From: Apium graveolens | Taxonomy: Eukaryota > Streptophyta > Magnoliopsida > Apiales > Apiaceae | Length of the DNA: 64,000 nucleotides | Assembly (NCBI RefSeq): GCF_009905375.1 | Contig: NC_133649.1 | Location: forward strand, 228,698,102-228,762,101 | Direction: 5' to 3' | Shown: piece by piece, positions 37,656 to 49,675 of the stretch | Position numbering within the stretch: position 1 is the stretch's first letter | How the letters are laid out: the number at the start of each line of letters is the position of its first letter | Translations under genes and position numbers: made by a program | The notes under the pieces: model-generated | Databases searched by the model: none | What the model was told of the DNA's origin: nothing | Seen by the model: the letters and a program-made list of their open reading frames with translations, nothing else

Positions 37656-37668
37656 AAGGAGGGGAGAC
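37656..37668 (+). other. Polypurine tract of the nested element
   Basis: AAGGAGGGGAGAC directly before the 3' LTR start TGTAATAACC; an intact signal for plus-strand priming. Confidence 0.9.
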
Positions 37669-39801
37669 TGTAATAACCCCAATTTTTGAGAAATTTTGAA
37701 ACCCTTATGAATAGTGTTTTTGCTGAATGAGAAAACTTTTCATGTCACACTATGTAGGGGTTCTGATATGGATATTCTGAGATTTTATTAGTACTTTATA
37801 TGGGATATAAGTGTATGTAAAGATCGTCAGAATCCAAATCCGAACACTTTGATTTTTCCCGGAAATCCACTAGATACGGAGAGAATTGAGTATAAGGTAA
37901 CAGGATAAAAAGGATTTAAATTAAAGGATTATAGGAGAGGATCATAAAAGGAATATAATATATTGAGAAAGGTTAAGGGAACCTAAGTAATAAGATCCCG
38001 GGTATGATCCCTCAAACGATAAACGAAAACGAAAGTTAAGCGAACCGTATAACAGATCAGCGGTCATTAGGCAAACAATTAGGAAGTTAAGCAAATGGAT
38101 TAGAGGAAGTGATGTCACCCAACCAATGAGAAGAGGACAAGGAAGGGAGGATGACATAGCAATGTGATGTAAGCATGACATAGGGAAGGAGGAGGTGTGG
38201 TTGGTTTATAACCACACAAATATAAGGTTATTAAGGTAATTAACCAAAAACAAAACAAAAAGCAACCAAGCTAAGCCAAACAAATCAAAAAACACAAAAT
38301 CATTTCATTCTCATCATCTTGCTCTCGGCTTTTCATCTTTTTCAAGGGCAAGAATTTCAAAAATCAAGTTCCAAGCATTGTTAAATCACAAGGTAATTAT
38401 CTAAGCTTCCTTGTACATAGATATGGATATGCTATAAGTTTAAGCTCCTAATTCCTTCACAATCTCTTCCAATAAATCAAGGAAGAAGATGGTGAATAGT
38501 AACCTTCAAGAAATAACTTTAGTTTTCTTGAATTTTTATGAAAGATTAAGGTTATACAAGCAAGGATCAAGGTTCTTTTAGGCATTCAAAGCTCTTGGGT
38601 TGTGTTAGGAAGCTTCAAGGAGGTATAAACAACTTTCACCTTTAACTTATAGTTTGAACTTTGAGTTTTGATGAGTTTATGGATGGATTAATGTATATAT
38701 AGAAATATCCATGTATGTATAGCAAGATCCATGTATGTTAGATAGTTTGGTTGGATTTGTGGTGATTTTGGATATGAATCTTGGTTAATGGTTAATGAAT
38801 CTTAAGTTATGGTTAGTAGATCATGTTTGCGGTTGAATAAGTTGGAAAACCTTGAGATTATGGACTGACTTTGCCTTGATATAAGTTGTGTTTGATGTAT
38901 TGATGATGGTTGGGTGGTTTGTAGTGAATTGGTAAAGAATTGGAGTGGTATAAATATTGGTAATCGCGTAAACATAGCCGTCGTAACGTCCGATTTTCTT
39001 TAGACTGTTTTGTGCATAACATTAGGACCCGAGGACCCCCTGCTAGATTATGACCACTGCCATTTTTAGATAGCTCATGTTACGAGCTTCGTTTTGATAT
39101 GTAGTTCGTTCGATTCTGATGCACGGTTTAGGAGAAACGACCGTTTCAAGTAACGGCGTTTCGCGAATGAAACTTTTTCCCTCGCCTTACTTTGAAACAT
39201 AGGTTAAAGACCAAAAAGGGTTAATTAATGTATGAAACATTTATGGTAAGTGTGTTAGGCAGTTGGTAAGACACTCGCGAAGGAATCTCTTTAAAACTCG
39301 TAAAGGTTAAATTATTAAAAATGGTGGAGCCGAGGGTACCCGAGTGACTTAAGCGAATCAGTAAGCGCAAAACAAGCGTTAGAGTCTAAGTTAGTTAAAG
39401 AATAGAGTTACAAGTGACTTTGGTTTAATTCCAACTTACTTGTTGTTTATAGGTTACCAGACTCGTCCTGAGCCATTCGTAACCCCAGTCGCTCAGGCAA
39501 GTATTCTATCCGTTATACTGTTGTTGTGATGTATACACTTGTATATGCATTATCTTGCGATAGATGCATGATGTTTATATTAGCAAATGTTGCAATATAT
39601 TGAAGCATGCTGCTATGGTATATATATGCATGCCTGTTTCATATTCTTTCCATATATAATTGTTGATTCAGTTGATAATACCTATGCTAGAGGATAGCGG
39701 TAACTTGCATATACCCTTAGTATAGGGACCCAAAGGTGAAAATATTTTCTAAAACCGGGAGTCGAGGATCCCGAGTAGATTTTGTATATATATGGATATG
39801 G

Positions 39802-39835
<34 letters not shown>

Positions 39836-42156
39836 ACATATATATGGTCATAGTTTTCAAAACTATTAATCGAATAAGGTTTATTCGATAACTTTAACTT
39901 TATTTTATTATTGAATATTATTTCGAATATTATTCGAAGGCGTATGACTCCTTTATATTAAATGAATATTATCTTGAATATTCATTCGAGGACTTATGAC
40001 TCCTTTATATTATTTATTGAATATTACTTGGATATTCATTTGAGGATGTATGACTCCTTTATTTTATTTAATGAATATTATTTATAATATTCATTCGAGG
40101 TATTATGACTCAGCTTATTTATTTAATGAATATTATTTATAATATTCATTCGAGGTATTATGACTCAGCTTATTTATTTAATGAATATTATTTATAATAT
40201 TCATTCGAGGTATTATGACTCAGCTTATTATTTAATGAATATTATTTCGAATATTCATTCGAGGGCTTATGACTCAGCTTATTTATTTATTGAATATTAT
40301 TTCGAATATTCATTCGAGGGCTTATGACTCAGCTTATTTTATTTATTGAATATTATTTGAATATTCATTTGAGGATCTATGACTCCGATTATTTGCTGAA
40401 ATATATTCTTTATTTTATTAAAGAATAAGGTGTTAATAATCAAACTTATTTTCGATTATTCAAATAAAGATAATACTTTCATATAAGTATATATTTGGTT
40501 ATTTAATACTCGTTTCAAGTATAAGTTTTAAAACTTCTACTTCAATTATTTTTATAAAAGATTATTCTTTATGGGAATATTATTTAAATAATAATATTCA
40601 GTCATTTTCTAAATATTCTGGGGACTGATTTACTTCATTAAATCAGCTTTACTCCAAACACTCTTTAAAGTGTTTTCGAGTCTTCAAAATGATTTTTAAA
40701 AGTTAGAGCGGATCCCAAAACTCATTTTTATATTTAAGATCTTCCTTTTTAAAGGGGATTTAAATACTCGTTCAAAACCTGGGGAATCCGGCTCTGTGGT
40801 GTATTTTATATTCGCAACAAGGTTGCAGTTTTGGTAAATGAATTGATTACTTACCCAACGTTCGGGAAGTAAGTCCATCTATTGAGTCGGCATAAGCAAC
40901 ATGGGCTCAGTGGGCGTCCATGATAGTGTAAGTGGCTCAGTGGGAGTCCATCAAATGTATAAGTGGCTGAGTGGCAGTCCAGCATAGGTCCTAATGCGGC
41001 CAGGGTGATGACCAGTGGGGAATTCGTCCATCTACTAGTAGAAAAGGTTACTTATGGGTATCTTTGCCTGATCAGCAAGATATCTGGTTTATGCCAAAGG
41101 TTTTCTTTTCCTTCCAAATTCATTGGATATTGCAACTCTGTTCATACTTTACATAACAGAGGTTCCAGGAAATGTTTTAGAGATATATATATGTGGATAT
41201 ATATATATCGGGACTAAATAAAGTATCTCATAACTTTTTCATTCAATAATATTTCAAAGATTGAATCTATTCAAATCTTGTCTTGTAGTCTCATCTATGT
41301 GATGAATTTTTGAAACTGATTATAACTTGAACGGTGGTAGTTCAAGTAGTATTGGGAAAGATATAAGTATATTGGGGTATTTGGCAACCTCATCTTTTAA
41401 ACTTATATCTAATTAATAATTGTCTTATGAATGACAAAGATTTTCAGAAAAACGTTGAGACAAGGTTAGATATATGAGATCACCTTGCAACGATATTTTT
41501 TTATACAGTTATACACTGGGACTTTGTGTATATTATGCATGGAAGAGGACTTCCCATATTTTGAAAAGTATATATGTATATATACTGAATATTTTGCGAC
41601 TTCATCGCATTAAGATATCAAACTTGGTTCATTTCTTTTGACCAAGACTTTCATGAGTATTATGAGTAGGCTCGTATATTGTAAATCATTATACATATTA
41701 TTTTGGTGGGCTTGCTGCTCACCCTTGCTTTATTTCTTCATCACACAACAACAGTTAGGAAAGATGGCCAGACTCCAGCAGACCCAGCGCAAGCGCGTGG
41801 GAAGCGTCCCGCGTCTTCCCGTTGATGTTGTAGCTGCTATAGCTGCAGAGGTAGATCTATTGTAGATCAGACCATCTACTTTTGAGAATTAATTATGTAT
41901 AATTATAACTTGTGGCAGATAATGGCAATTAACTGTAAATTTATCAAGTAATCATTTTGGGTTATAATAACTTTTAAATTGTGGATTCAAAGACTTGTAC
42001 TTATTTAAATTTCATCTCTGAGACTATAACGGGTTGTGGTGTGTGTTAGTGTGGGGTCACAGCATAAGGTTATTATTATTAATTAAGTGAAGTGATATTG
42101 TGGAAAGAAAGACCGTGACGACCCGGATCCTCGACCCCGGATCTGGGGGTGTTACA
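37669..42156 (+). repeat. 3' LTR of the nested chromovirus
   Basis: A 4488-bp copy of the 5' LTR. Differences seen include C/T at about 37745, a G/A change at about 37852, T for C in CGATTCTGATG near 39115, and two TA insertions in the AT microsatellite near 39.83 kb. It ends GGGGGTGTTACA at 42156, then CTCCC (42157-42161), the right copy of the target duplication. Confidence 0.95.
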
Positions 42157-44028
42157 CTCCCAAATCACAAAGGCACTTGTCAAACGTCAGATTGCCAATT
42201 GTGCAAGGAATGGTGAAGCTCCCTGGATCTTTCAGTTTTGGTGGTAACTTTTGTTGCAGAACAGCGCTGCATTCTTCCGTGAGAGCAATGGTTTCAAGGT
42301 CATCCAGTTTTACCTTCCTTGAAAGAATAGTCTTCATAAACTTCGCATAACTAGGCATTTGTTCCAGAGCCTCAGCGAAAGGTATATTGATGTGAAGTTT
42401 CTTGAACACCTCCAGAAACTTCCCGAACTGTCTATCCAGCTTTTGTTGCTGCAATCTCTTAGGAAAAGGTGGTGGAGGATAGAGCTGTTTCTCCCCTGTA
42501 TTAGCCTCAGGCAGAGTGTGTTCAACAGTAGTCTTCCTTGGTTCCACCGCTTTCTCCTTTTGCTTAGATTCTTCACCTCTAATTTCAGCTTCTACTTCTT
42601 TTGCCTTTTCAGATCAGCTACTTTTCCAGACCTTAAGGTAATAGCCTTGACTTGCTCTTTAGCTTCCTTCCTGCCTGGTACTTCCGTGTCACTGGGAAGA
42701 GTGCCCGGTTGACGATTGAGCACTGCATTGGCTAATTGACCAATTTGATTTTCCAAGGTCTTGATAGAAACCGCCTGACTCTTGCACAACAGCTTAAGTT
42801 CCTCAAAATCAGCACTAGTAGGTGCAGTTGCACTTCCCTGTTGAGGATATGATTGCCTTGTAGCATACTGCTGTGGTTGCTGGAATCCAGGTGGGTTAAA
42901 CTGTTTACTCACTCCTTGCTGATACGGTGGCTGAATAGCATTCTGATTATTCCCCCAGCTGAAATTTGGATGATTTCTGTTGTTAGGATGATAGGTCGCT
43001 GGCACAGGCTGCTGTTGTCGCTGATAATTATTCACATACTGAACAGATTCGTTTACAAGAGAACACTGATCCGTAGCATGAGAACCTGCACAAAGCTCAC
43101 AAACCATAGCTATTTGATTAACTCCATACGTAGCCAAAGAATCAACCTTCATTGATAGCGCTTGGAGCTGGGCTGCAATAGCGGTGGCTGCATCAACTTC
43201 CAGAATACCTGCTACCTTGCCTGACGTCATCCTCTGAGTTGGGTTTTGATGCTCATTTGCAGCCATCGTCTCGATAAGATTATACGCCTCAGTATAGCTT
43301 TTAGCACATAAGGCGCCTCCAGCTGCTGCATCGAGCATGGGCCGAGATTGGGCCCCCAAACCATTATAGAAACCAGTGATCACCATCCAATCCGGCATTC
43401 CATGATGTGGACATTTTCTCAACATTTCCTTGTAGCGTTCCCAAGCCTCGCACATAGATTCTGTAGGTTGCTGCGCAAACTGAGTAAGAGCACTCCTCAT
43501 AGCAGCAGTCTTTGCCATCGGATAAAACTTCACCAGAAACTTTTGCGCAAGATCTTGCCACGTAGTGATGGACCCAGCTGGTTCAGAATGTAACCAGTCT
43601 TTAGCCTTGTCCCTTAGTGAGAATGGGAAAAGCCTCAACTTGATAGCCTCATCAGTCACGCCATTATACTTAAAAGTGCTGCAGATCTCGACAAAATTCC
43701 TTATGTGCATGTTGGGGTCTTCAGTTGCCGCTCCTCCAAAAGAAACAGAATTCTGCACCATCTGAATAGTGCCCGGCTTGATTTCAAAGGTGTTAGCTTG
43801 AATAGCCGGATGAAGGATGCTTGACTGAATGTCATCAATTTTAGGCCGAGAAAAATCCATAAGAGCTGGATCAGCTTGAACAATATGATCTCCCATGTTT
43901 ACTGGTTCTTTCTGCTCAGTTCCTGAATCCGAATCCTCAAAATCTAACTTCTCCGGAATATCAAGAACTTCGTCTGTCTCCTCAGCTGTATCTAAAGTCC
44001 TCTTGCGAACACGAGAACAAGTTTGCAT
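42157..44028 (-). pseudogene. gag: Athila gag and start of protease, one frameshift
   Basis: Starts at ATG 44028 (MQTCSRVRKR), 120 bases inside the primer site. The first frame runs 478 codons to 42592: a capsid-type core at about 80-235 (FEIKPGTIQMVQNSV; LRDKAKDWLHS; EAWERYKEMLRKCPHHG), a zinc knuckle C-x2-C-x3-H-x4-C at 310-322 (CELCAGSHATDQC), a Gln/Pro-rich stretch (335-400) and a short helical part (405-440). Near 42.6 kb the frame shifts, and the protein continues in another frame (PPPPFPKRLQQQKLDRQFGK; EECSAVLQQKLPPKLKD) up to the protease active site CDLG, where the nested LTR interrupts it. Apart from the shift, length and content are normal for Athila gag. Confidence 0.92.
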
Positions 44029-44146
44029 AAACGCTTGCTAAAGTACCCGAAACACAACCAGAAAAAAATAAGTAACTACTACGTCCTAATCACTGAGTCC
44101 TAATGACCAATGATGGTAAGTACATAAACTAAACAAACACGCCGAG

Positions 44147-44164
44147 TCCCCGGCAGCGGCGCCA
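44147..44164 (-). other. Primer-binding site, tRNA-Asp type
   Basis: Minus-strand TGGCGCCGCTGCCGGGGA, 6 bases after the LTR end, complementary to a tRNA-Asp 3' end as is typical of Athila elements. It confirms lineage and orientation. Confidence 0.88.
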
Positions 44165-44170
44165 AAAACT

Positions 44171-45615
44171 TGTTAGGGCGAAAACACGCGCTAATATTCA
44201 CGCAAGTATACGCGTTCGCAAGTAATATAGAATACTTTCTAGTTCGTTCCCTCAGAGACTCGGACTAAATTATTGTCTAATTAAACTCACTCACCAATGT
44301 ATGATTACTTCTCAATGTTAAGATAATAACACTTAAAATTGTTGATTAAATATTAACTATAATTAACTACTTAATTAACCACTTAACTAACACTTCAATT
44401 TATCAATAATAAAACACTCATGAGATCACAACTTCATTATTACTTCCTTCTATAGCCATTGTTATTACCTTTAGCATGTGACAGTGATGATATTAATCGA
44501 ATAACACGAAACTGATAAAAGCCAACTTTCATTGTACTAATACCATTCCACCAAGCATCCACAATTAAGATAGAAGTTGAATAGTCATCAATTATGTTGA
44601 GTTCCTATATGTCTACAGAAATTGACAACACAACGATTTAAGCACAAGTTATTCTTTTTTTATTACATAGGGCAAATAAAACTGTTAGAGTTACCCACTA
44701 ATCATGCACAACGTACATGAACCTATGCTAGCATGGCAAGTTCTAAATCTCAAGATCCACCGTCGCTTCACAAGAGATTAACACCCTATCTTATATGTTC
44801 GCGACGCAAATAAGACGAATACGCACAACCAATACTAGATATCAAACAATCATCACACACTAAAGTATTAAACAATTAACTAAAGAATTCCATAATAAAT
44901 CCGTTGCAACCCCATGATCACGATTAGCCCATAATAGAACTTATCGCCATCATGGGTTCATATGAAATCATGATAAACAAACACAAGAAAATAATAACTA
45001 AACTAATTATATTAAACAGAGTACGTCACAAGAGTAAATAAGTCAAAGCAAGAAAACTAGCATCCAACGTTACAACGAAACAAGAATCACAAGAAAATAT
45101 GCTTCCTCTTCGTTGCGCTGTGCTAAATCGGTCTTCTTCCTTATCTCCTTCGCTTCTTGCGTAAAACACAAGCTTCTTCTTCTTAATCCCCCCTGTGAAA
45201 ATGTCTCAAATCTACTTATATAATAGTCCCATAAAACTCAGATTACATAGAAGTTGGAAGCCAAACAGAAGTAGAAGTCTAAAATAATTCAGCAAAATTC
45301 CCGACCCTGCGCGGCCGCTCAGCAAAGCTGCGCGGGCGCGCAGGTTACTGCGCGCCCGCGCAGCTGTGCAGGCCTCTACTGGAAAAAAATCCAAGTTTGC
45401 TCCGTTTCTTCGCCGTAATCTGCCCGTTCCTTTCCTCTCGCAATGGTGAACACATGCCAAGGCTTATTCTTGATGATTCCTCCCCCGAAATGCAACTAAT
45501 ACCCTGAAATGCATAAACACTAGAAAAACGCATCAAATACACAAAATACTTGATTTCAAGACACCAATTTAAGCCATTTTAAGATGTTCTAAGTGGTATA
45601 AAATGCCACTTATCA
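44171..45615 (-). repeat. Athila 5' LTR with promoter
   Basis: 1445 bp. On the minus strand it starts TGATAAGTGGC at 45615 and ends CCCTAACA at 44171. A TATA-like TTATATAAG is at 45215-45223. The GC-rich array lies at 45307-45371, 84 bp upstream, with one NotI-type unit and a GC hairpin (CTGCGCGGGCGCGCAG and TGCGCGCCCGCGCAG). The 3' LTR has two units and only one hairpin half, so the array differs between LTRs more than the rest does. The flanking 5-mer on the outer side is ACAAG. Confidence 0.92.
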
Positions 45616-46706
45616 ACAAGCACACACACGCTCGTGTACTATCAACACAGAACAGGGCAGCCAAAACGAGACACAGCCACCGGAAAACAACCAGAATCAA
45701 GCAACCCAGACAACCACATGTAACTTACAAACGTATATACACATATATTCACGCAACTGACAAGCCAAGAATCGGGCAACAGAATACCAGGATACAGCCA
45801 CCGGCTTCGCCGGAAATGAACAGCGGCGGGGGAGGGGGAAACACAGAATGGGGAAAAGAGGGGAAAAGATGAGGGATTGAAGGGAGAGGGAGGGAGATGA
45901 GGAGATTAAGAGAAATGAGAGAAGAGAATTGAGGGAAGAGAGATATTCGAGAGATTGAGGAAAAAATGAGAGATCGGAGAGATTGAAAGTGAGGATAAGG
46001 ATAATTGTAATTATCTCCTTATTTTATTATTTTTTTTATTACAAAATACCTGAGAACTCAATTTTGGCTCGCAATTATGAGATTAAAGAACAAGTTTACG
46101 GTTAAAACTAACCCGAAAAATTATCAAAACAATTTTAAAATTTCTGAAATAATTAAAAACTAGTAAAGTGAATTTTTCAAAAATTTTAAACCATTTTTGA
46201 ATCGCAACTCTTGCCCGCATTTAACGATTTAACGAACAAACATGCGGGTGAATTTAATCGGAAAAATTTCCGAAATAATTTTAAAATTCTCAAAATATTA
46301 AAAACTTAAGAAATATGAGTCTCGTAATTTTTGAAGCATTCTGAAATTTAATACTGAATTTACTATTAAGTAAAATCAGAAAATGATTTTGGGTTAAATA
46401 ATTGGTGAAATATTGTTTTCTAATTTTTATAAATTCCTAAAAATAATTAATAAAATAATAAAGAAATAAAAATGATTAGAGATAATATCAGTATTTATGG
46501 GAATAAATCCTCAATAAAACCACTTTTAAGAGTAAAAATAAAAACTACGGCTCAACAATTAATCACACAAATAATTTTTGCACACTACGGAGTCACATAT
46601 AGCTAATATTAAATACCACACGCTGCTGACAGAACCATAACATACTTTATTCATTTATTTACTCAATAATTACACTTTTAATAATATACGAATACGAGTC
46701 GCTATA
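45616..46706 (-). repeat. Decayed LTR, family B (second copy)
   Basis: Shares text with 5.9-7.24 kb: the CCGG-rich then GGGAGAGGGAGGG purine zone, the CATGCGGGTGAATTTAATC phrase (against CACGCGGGTGAAATTAATC) and the ACGAGTCGCTATAA end. It reads as a minus-strand LTR start at about 46706, is truncated on the left by the Athila LTR, and has no gene. The 89-codon frame at 45603-45872 spans the Athila LTR junction and is not credible. Confidence 0.6.
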
Positions 46707-46744
46707 ACCTTGCCTTCCTTTGAAATAGTTTTATTCCCCCATGT

Positions 46745-47071
46745 CTACAATTTTTGCTCAATTTTTCCTACTAGAAATTGTAATGTAGATATTTTTCTTC
46801 TCCCTACCATCATGGGCATGCCCAAGTATTTCTCTGGTTTACTGATTACTCTAACCCCAAGCTGATCACATACTTTGTTACGATCCACCGCTGTTGTGCT
46901 AGGTGAAAACACCACAGTAGACTTAGTGTAATTCACCACCAATCCCAAAATCTCTTCATACCTGTTTAATAATCTTTCACTATGCCATAGATGACCTATT
47001 TGCACATTTTTTCCTAGTGTTGCCTTAGAAAATGTTGCAATAGGTAAGAAATTATGGCCATATCCCAACAC
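46745..47071 (-). pseudogene. LINE (L1-type) reverse transcriptase fragment
   Basis: A 108-codon minus-strand frame with the post-catalytic part of a plant L1-like RT: LNRYEEILGLVVNYTKSTVVF followed by ISKPEKYLGMPMMVGRRK. This 'KS...FS' and 'YLG.P...GR' pattern is characteristic of non-LTR RT C-terminal halves. No catalytic box, endonuclease, or poly-A tail is present, so it is a short dead piece wedged beside LTR family B. Confidence 0.8.
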
Positions 47072-49655
47072 CCAGATTTTGATGTTACGATAGGTGTAAT
47101 AACATGTTACAACAGATCAATAAATCTTTGGTGTTGACAGAGATGTCTTCTCTATTGCAACACATATACCGTGTTTTTATAAGTGGTTGATTTTGTTTTT
47201 TTAATTTGAATTTAAAATTAAATTTATCTTTAAAAGTAGTAAATTTGAATAAAATAGTTTGTAGAGTTTCTTGGAAAGTGAAAGCCCAAAATATAAATAA
47301 ATTATTCTTATATTTATAGAAATTGAAATATTTTATTATAATTTAAAATTAAATAAAGTATTTTATAATTAATTTAATAAAATAAAAAAATTATTTGATA
47401 TCACTAAAATACTTTATAAAAAATAACACCTTGTAGTACTATTTCTTTTTTCATAAATTAATTAATTTAATAAATTAATGATAATATTCATAATATCCAT
47501 GATTGAAACAACATTATAAAATTTATAAAATTAAAAATTGAATTGATATGGGCTGGGCTGCTGAAAAATTGGATTGGGCCGCTAAATTTTATACAGATAG
47601 ACAGAGGCGGGAAGTGAAATATTCAGACAAAAGGGGGGAAAATAACTTTAGGGACTAACTTTCGGTTCTTTGTTTCATTTAGAAAACCTCGCATCTCTCC
47701 TTCCTTTTTCATTCACTGGTCCCTAGTTTCTCGCCGTGTCTCTTTATCTAAATTAGACTTCGAGGTGAGGTTGAATTTAATTCAAGGGTATGCTAGACTA
47801 ATTTGGTTGTCGATTTTGGTTGATTAGATTTAATGATGATTTGGTTATCGATTTTGTGTTTTTTTGAATTGATGTGGATATAATTGTGGGTTTTGAGCTT
47901 ATTGTCTTTTTGTTATGGAATTTAGTTGTGGGAAGCTAAGATGATGTAAGCTGGTTCTGTATTGGGACCGAATAAGAGGTATCCTGCTTGAGGAACATAA
48001 CAGCTTGCTCACCATGAACTCTACCTGGTTTTCTAAACCAGCTAGCAGCCTATCTATAACCAACGTCAGCATAGGTATGTATATATTTATCCACTTTTGT
48101 ATTTATTTATTTACTTATCTACTTTGTGTTTCTTGTTCTTTGCTCTGATACTTTGTGTTTCTTGTTTTATATCTAATTTACTTTATGGGTCTCCCCACTT
48201 AGGCATTAAAATTGAGGATGAAAAACTGATATAAATTTTTTCTTGATTAGAGTTTGATTAGGCAGTTTTCGGTTGTTTTATTACATCTATTCAAAATTCA
48301 TTGTCTATTATAGGTTTCTAATGTATAATATTGCTAGGTAGGATGTTCAAAATTCATTGTCTGTTATAGGTTTCTAATGTATAATATTGCTAGGTAGGAT
48401 TTTAATACTTATAAGTAGGTTTTAAATCAGTTGGTACTTTTACCATCACCACCTCTTCCCTCTCATGGATTTTATTTGCCGAACAGAAACTTAGAGCTAA
48501 GACCAGGGTGATTTAATTTCCGAACAGAAACTTAGAGATAAGACCAGGGTGTTTGCAAGCAAGAAAACGGGTAAGATGTTTTGACGAAAAGGGGATGCCC
48601 AGAAGAATGTAATTGCATTCCTTGATAATGTCGATGCATCTGATGAGTCTTTGTCAAGAGATGCTTCCGTTCAAGATAATAGCAAGATGTATTCTGATAA
48701 TTTGGACTCGACAATGTCAACTTCCTTCCTTCCAAGTCTTCTGTTCTTCAAGCATGCACAACAACCTCTATTTTGATAGATGCTTTAGGAGTGACCATAT
48801 GACAAGTATAACCTCGTTATTTATGTACTCCTTGTCATGGCTATCTGAAATCATTGGCATGTTAGCTACCAGGAAGTAGTTACTAAATCCTTGCAGAATT
48901 TAAAAATCTTGCACTAGCCATTCCATGTATTATATATGTTGGGATTTTTGATATTATTTATGTTGTCCTTTTATGTCACAATTTATTACTCTAACTATCT
49001 TACAGCTTTCTTATGTTGCATCAGTTAAAGGATGGTCTGTTGTCGACTGCTCTATCGAGATACCATGTATGTAATGCTCATAAATACTGAGGTGGTACTT
49101 GCAGTTCAAATTTAATTTACCCAAATATGAGGAACAAATATAGCATATATACATCTTTCAAGGTATTAAATTGGGGTCTTATATGTCTAACCTAACAAAG
49201 AAAAAGGTCTAACCTTTGAAGTCATGGATTTTTATTTGCTTGTTCAAAGTCCTGAAATCATGTCACAGAATCTTCTGAATTCTGATATCTGATCACCTGA
49301 TTATATTAGGTAGTTACATAGTATATGGAAGCTCACTAAATGGAATTACATATTGACAGTTGGTTTCCAGACGTGGCATATTGAATTAATTACAGGACTG
49401 GTCATCATGCCGGTATTTGCTATTACAGACATGGCCTGAAGTAGCCAACCAGCAGGTTCAAACTCTGTAATCTAGCTCTTTTCTACTTACTTTGAAGAAC
49501 CTTTAATGGGATTGTAATTGTTGTTGCCAGTCTACTCATTTAACTAGATATAGTAGCCATATATGTTCAGGAACTATCGAACTAATAGGATGTCCATATA
49601 TATCCAGTCTACTCATTCAACTAGATATAGTAACCATATATCAATAGAGATAATT
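47072..49655 (+). other. Possible host gene remnants, no intact ORF
   Basis: The least repeat-like part of the window. It opens with AT-rich sequence (47.1-47.5 kb). A CT-rich leader-like stretch (CTCGCATCTCTCCTTCC, about 47.69 kb) is followed by a possible splice donor (TTCGAG|GTGAGG). Possible exon pieces: NSTWFSKPASSLSITNV ending at a GGTATGT donor near 48.075 kb, which stays open if joined to GCATTAAAATTGAGG after CACTTAG near 48.20 kb; KNVIAFLDNVDASDESLSRD near 48.61 kb; LKDGLLSTALSRYH near 49.03 kb; and SSCRYLLLQTWPEVANQQ near 49.41-49.46 kb before CAG|GTT. I do not recognise the protein. Stops occur in the longest piece. This could be a decayed gene or captured exons. Confidence 0.3.
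48290..48400. repeat. 55-bp direct duplication
   Basis: Two adjacent copies (48290-48344 and 48346-48400) of a unit beginning TTCAAAATTCATTGTCT, with one mismatch. A second nearby direct repeat of about 32 bp (CCGAACAGAAACTTAGAG...) sits at 48479-48510 and 48520-48551, with one mismatch. Both look like recent local duplications. Confidence 0.9.
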
Positions 49656-49675
49656 ACAACCTATGGAAGAAAAAA

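Larger units (their letters stand above)
27625..42156 (+). mobile_element. Complete nested Ty3 chromovirus-type element, non-autonomous
   Basis: 14,532 bp: 5' LTR 27625-32108 (4484 bp), primer site 32113-32124, interior 32109-37668, polypurine tract 37656-37668, 3' LTR 37669-42156 (4488 bp), flanked by CTCCC. Comparing the LTRs by eye I count about 19 substitutions plus 4 bp of AT-repeat length change, so roughly 0.4% divergence and a recent insertion. The interior is full of stops and has coding pieces out of order, so the element could not have supplied its own proteins. The integrase end is of the chromovirus type (SPYEILEGRKCRSPLC and a PNL-QQVHNVFHVS-like tail). It split the protease active-site codons of the Athila element. 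Confidence 0.95.
19997..45615 (-). mobile_element. Athila-lineage Ty3/gypsy retrotransposon, split by a nested element
   Basis: Minus-strand element, about 11 kb once the 14.5-kb insert is discounted. Order: 5' LTR (44171-45615), tRNA-Asp-type primer site (44147-44164), gag (42592-44028), gag end and protease start (42157-42591), nested element, pol (27624-24126), spacer with a GC-rich array (23.57-24.1 kb), extra ORF (23565-22393), an untranslated 1.1 kb (22392-21277, no gene seen), polypurine tract, and a 3' LTR missing its last ~175 bp. The gag and pol wording and the TGGCGCC primer site are Athila hallmarks. By eye the shared LTR parts differ by about ten substitutions in 1.2 kb, so insertion was fairly recent. 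The few lesions (one gag frameshift, one pol stop, one ORF3 stop) fit that age. Confidence 0.92.
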
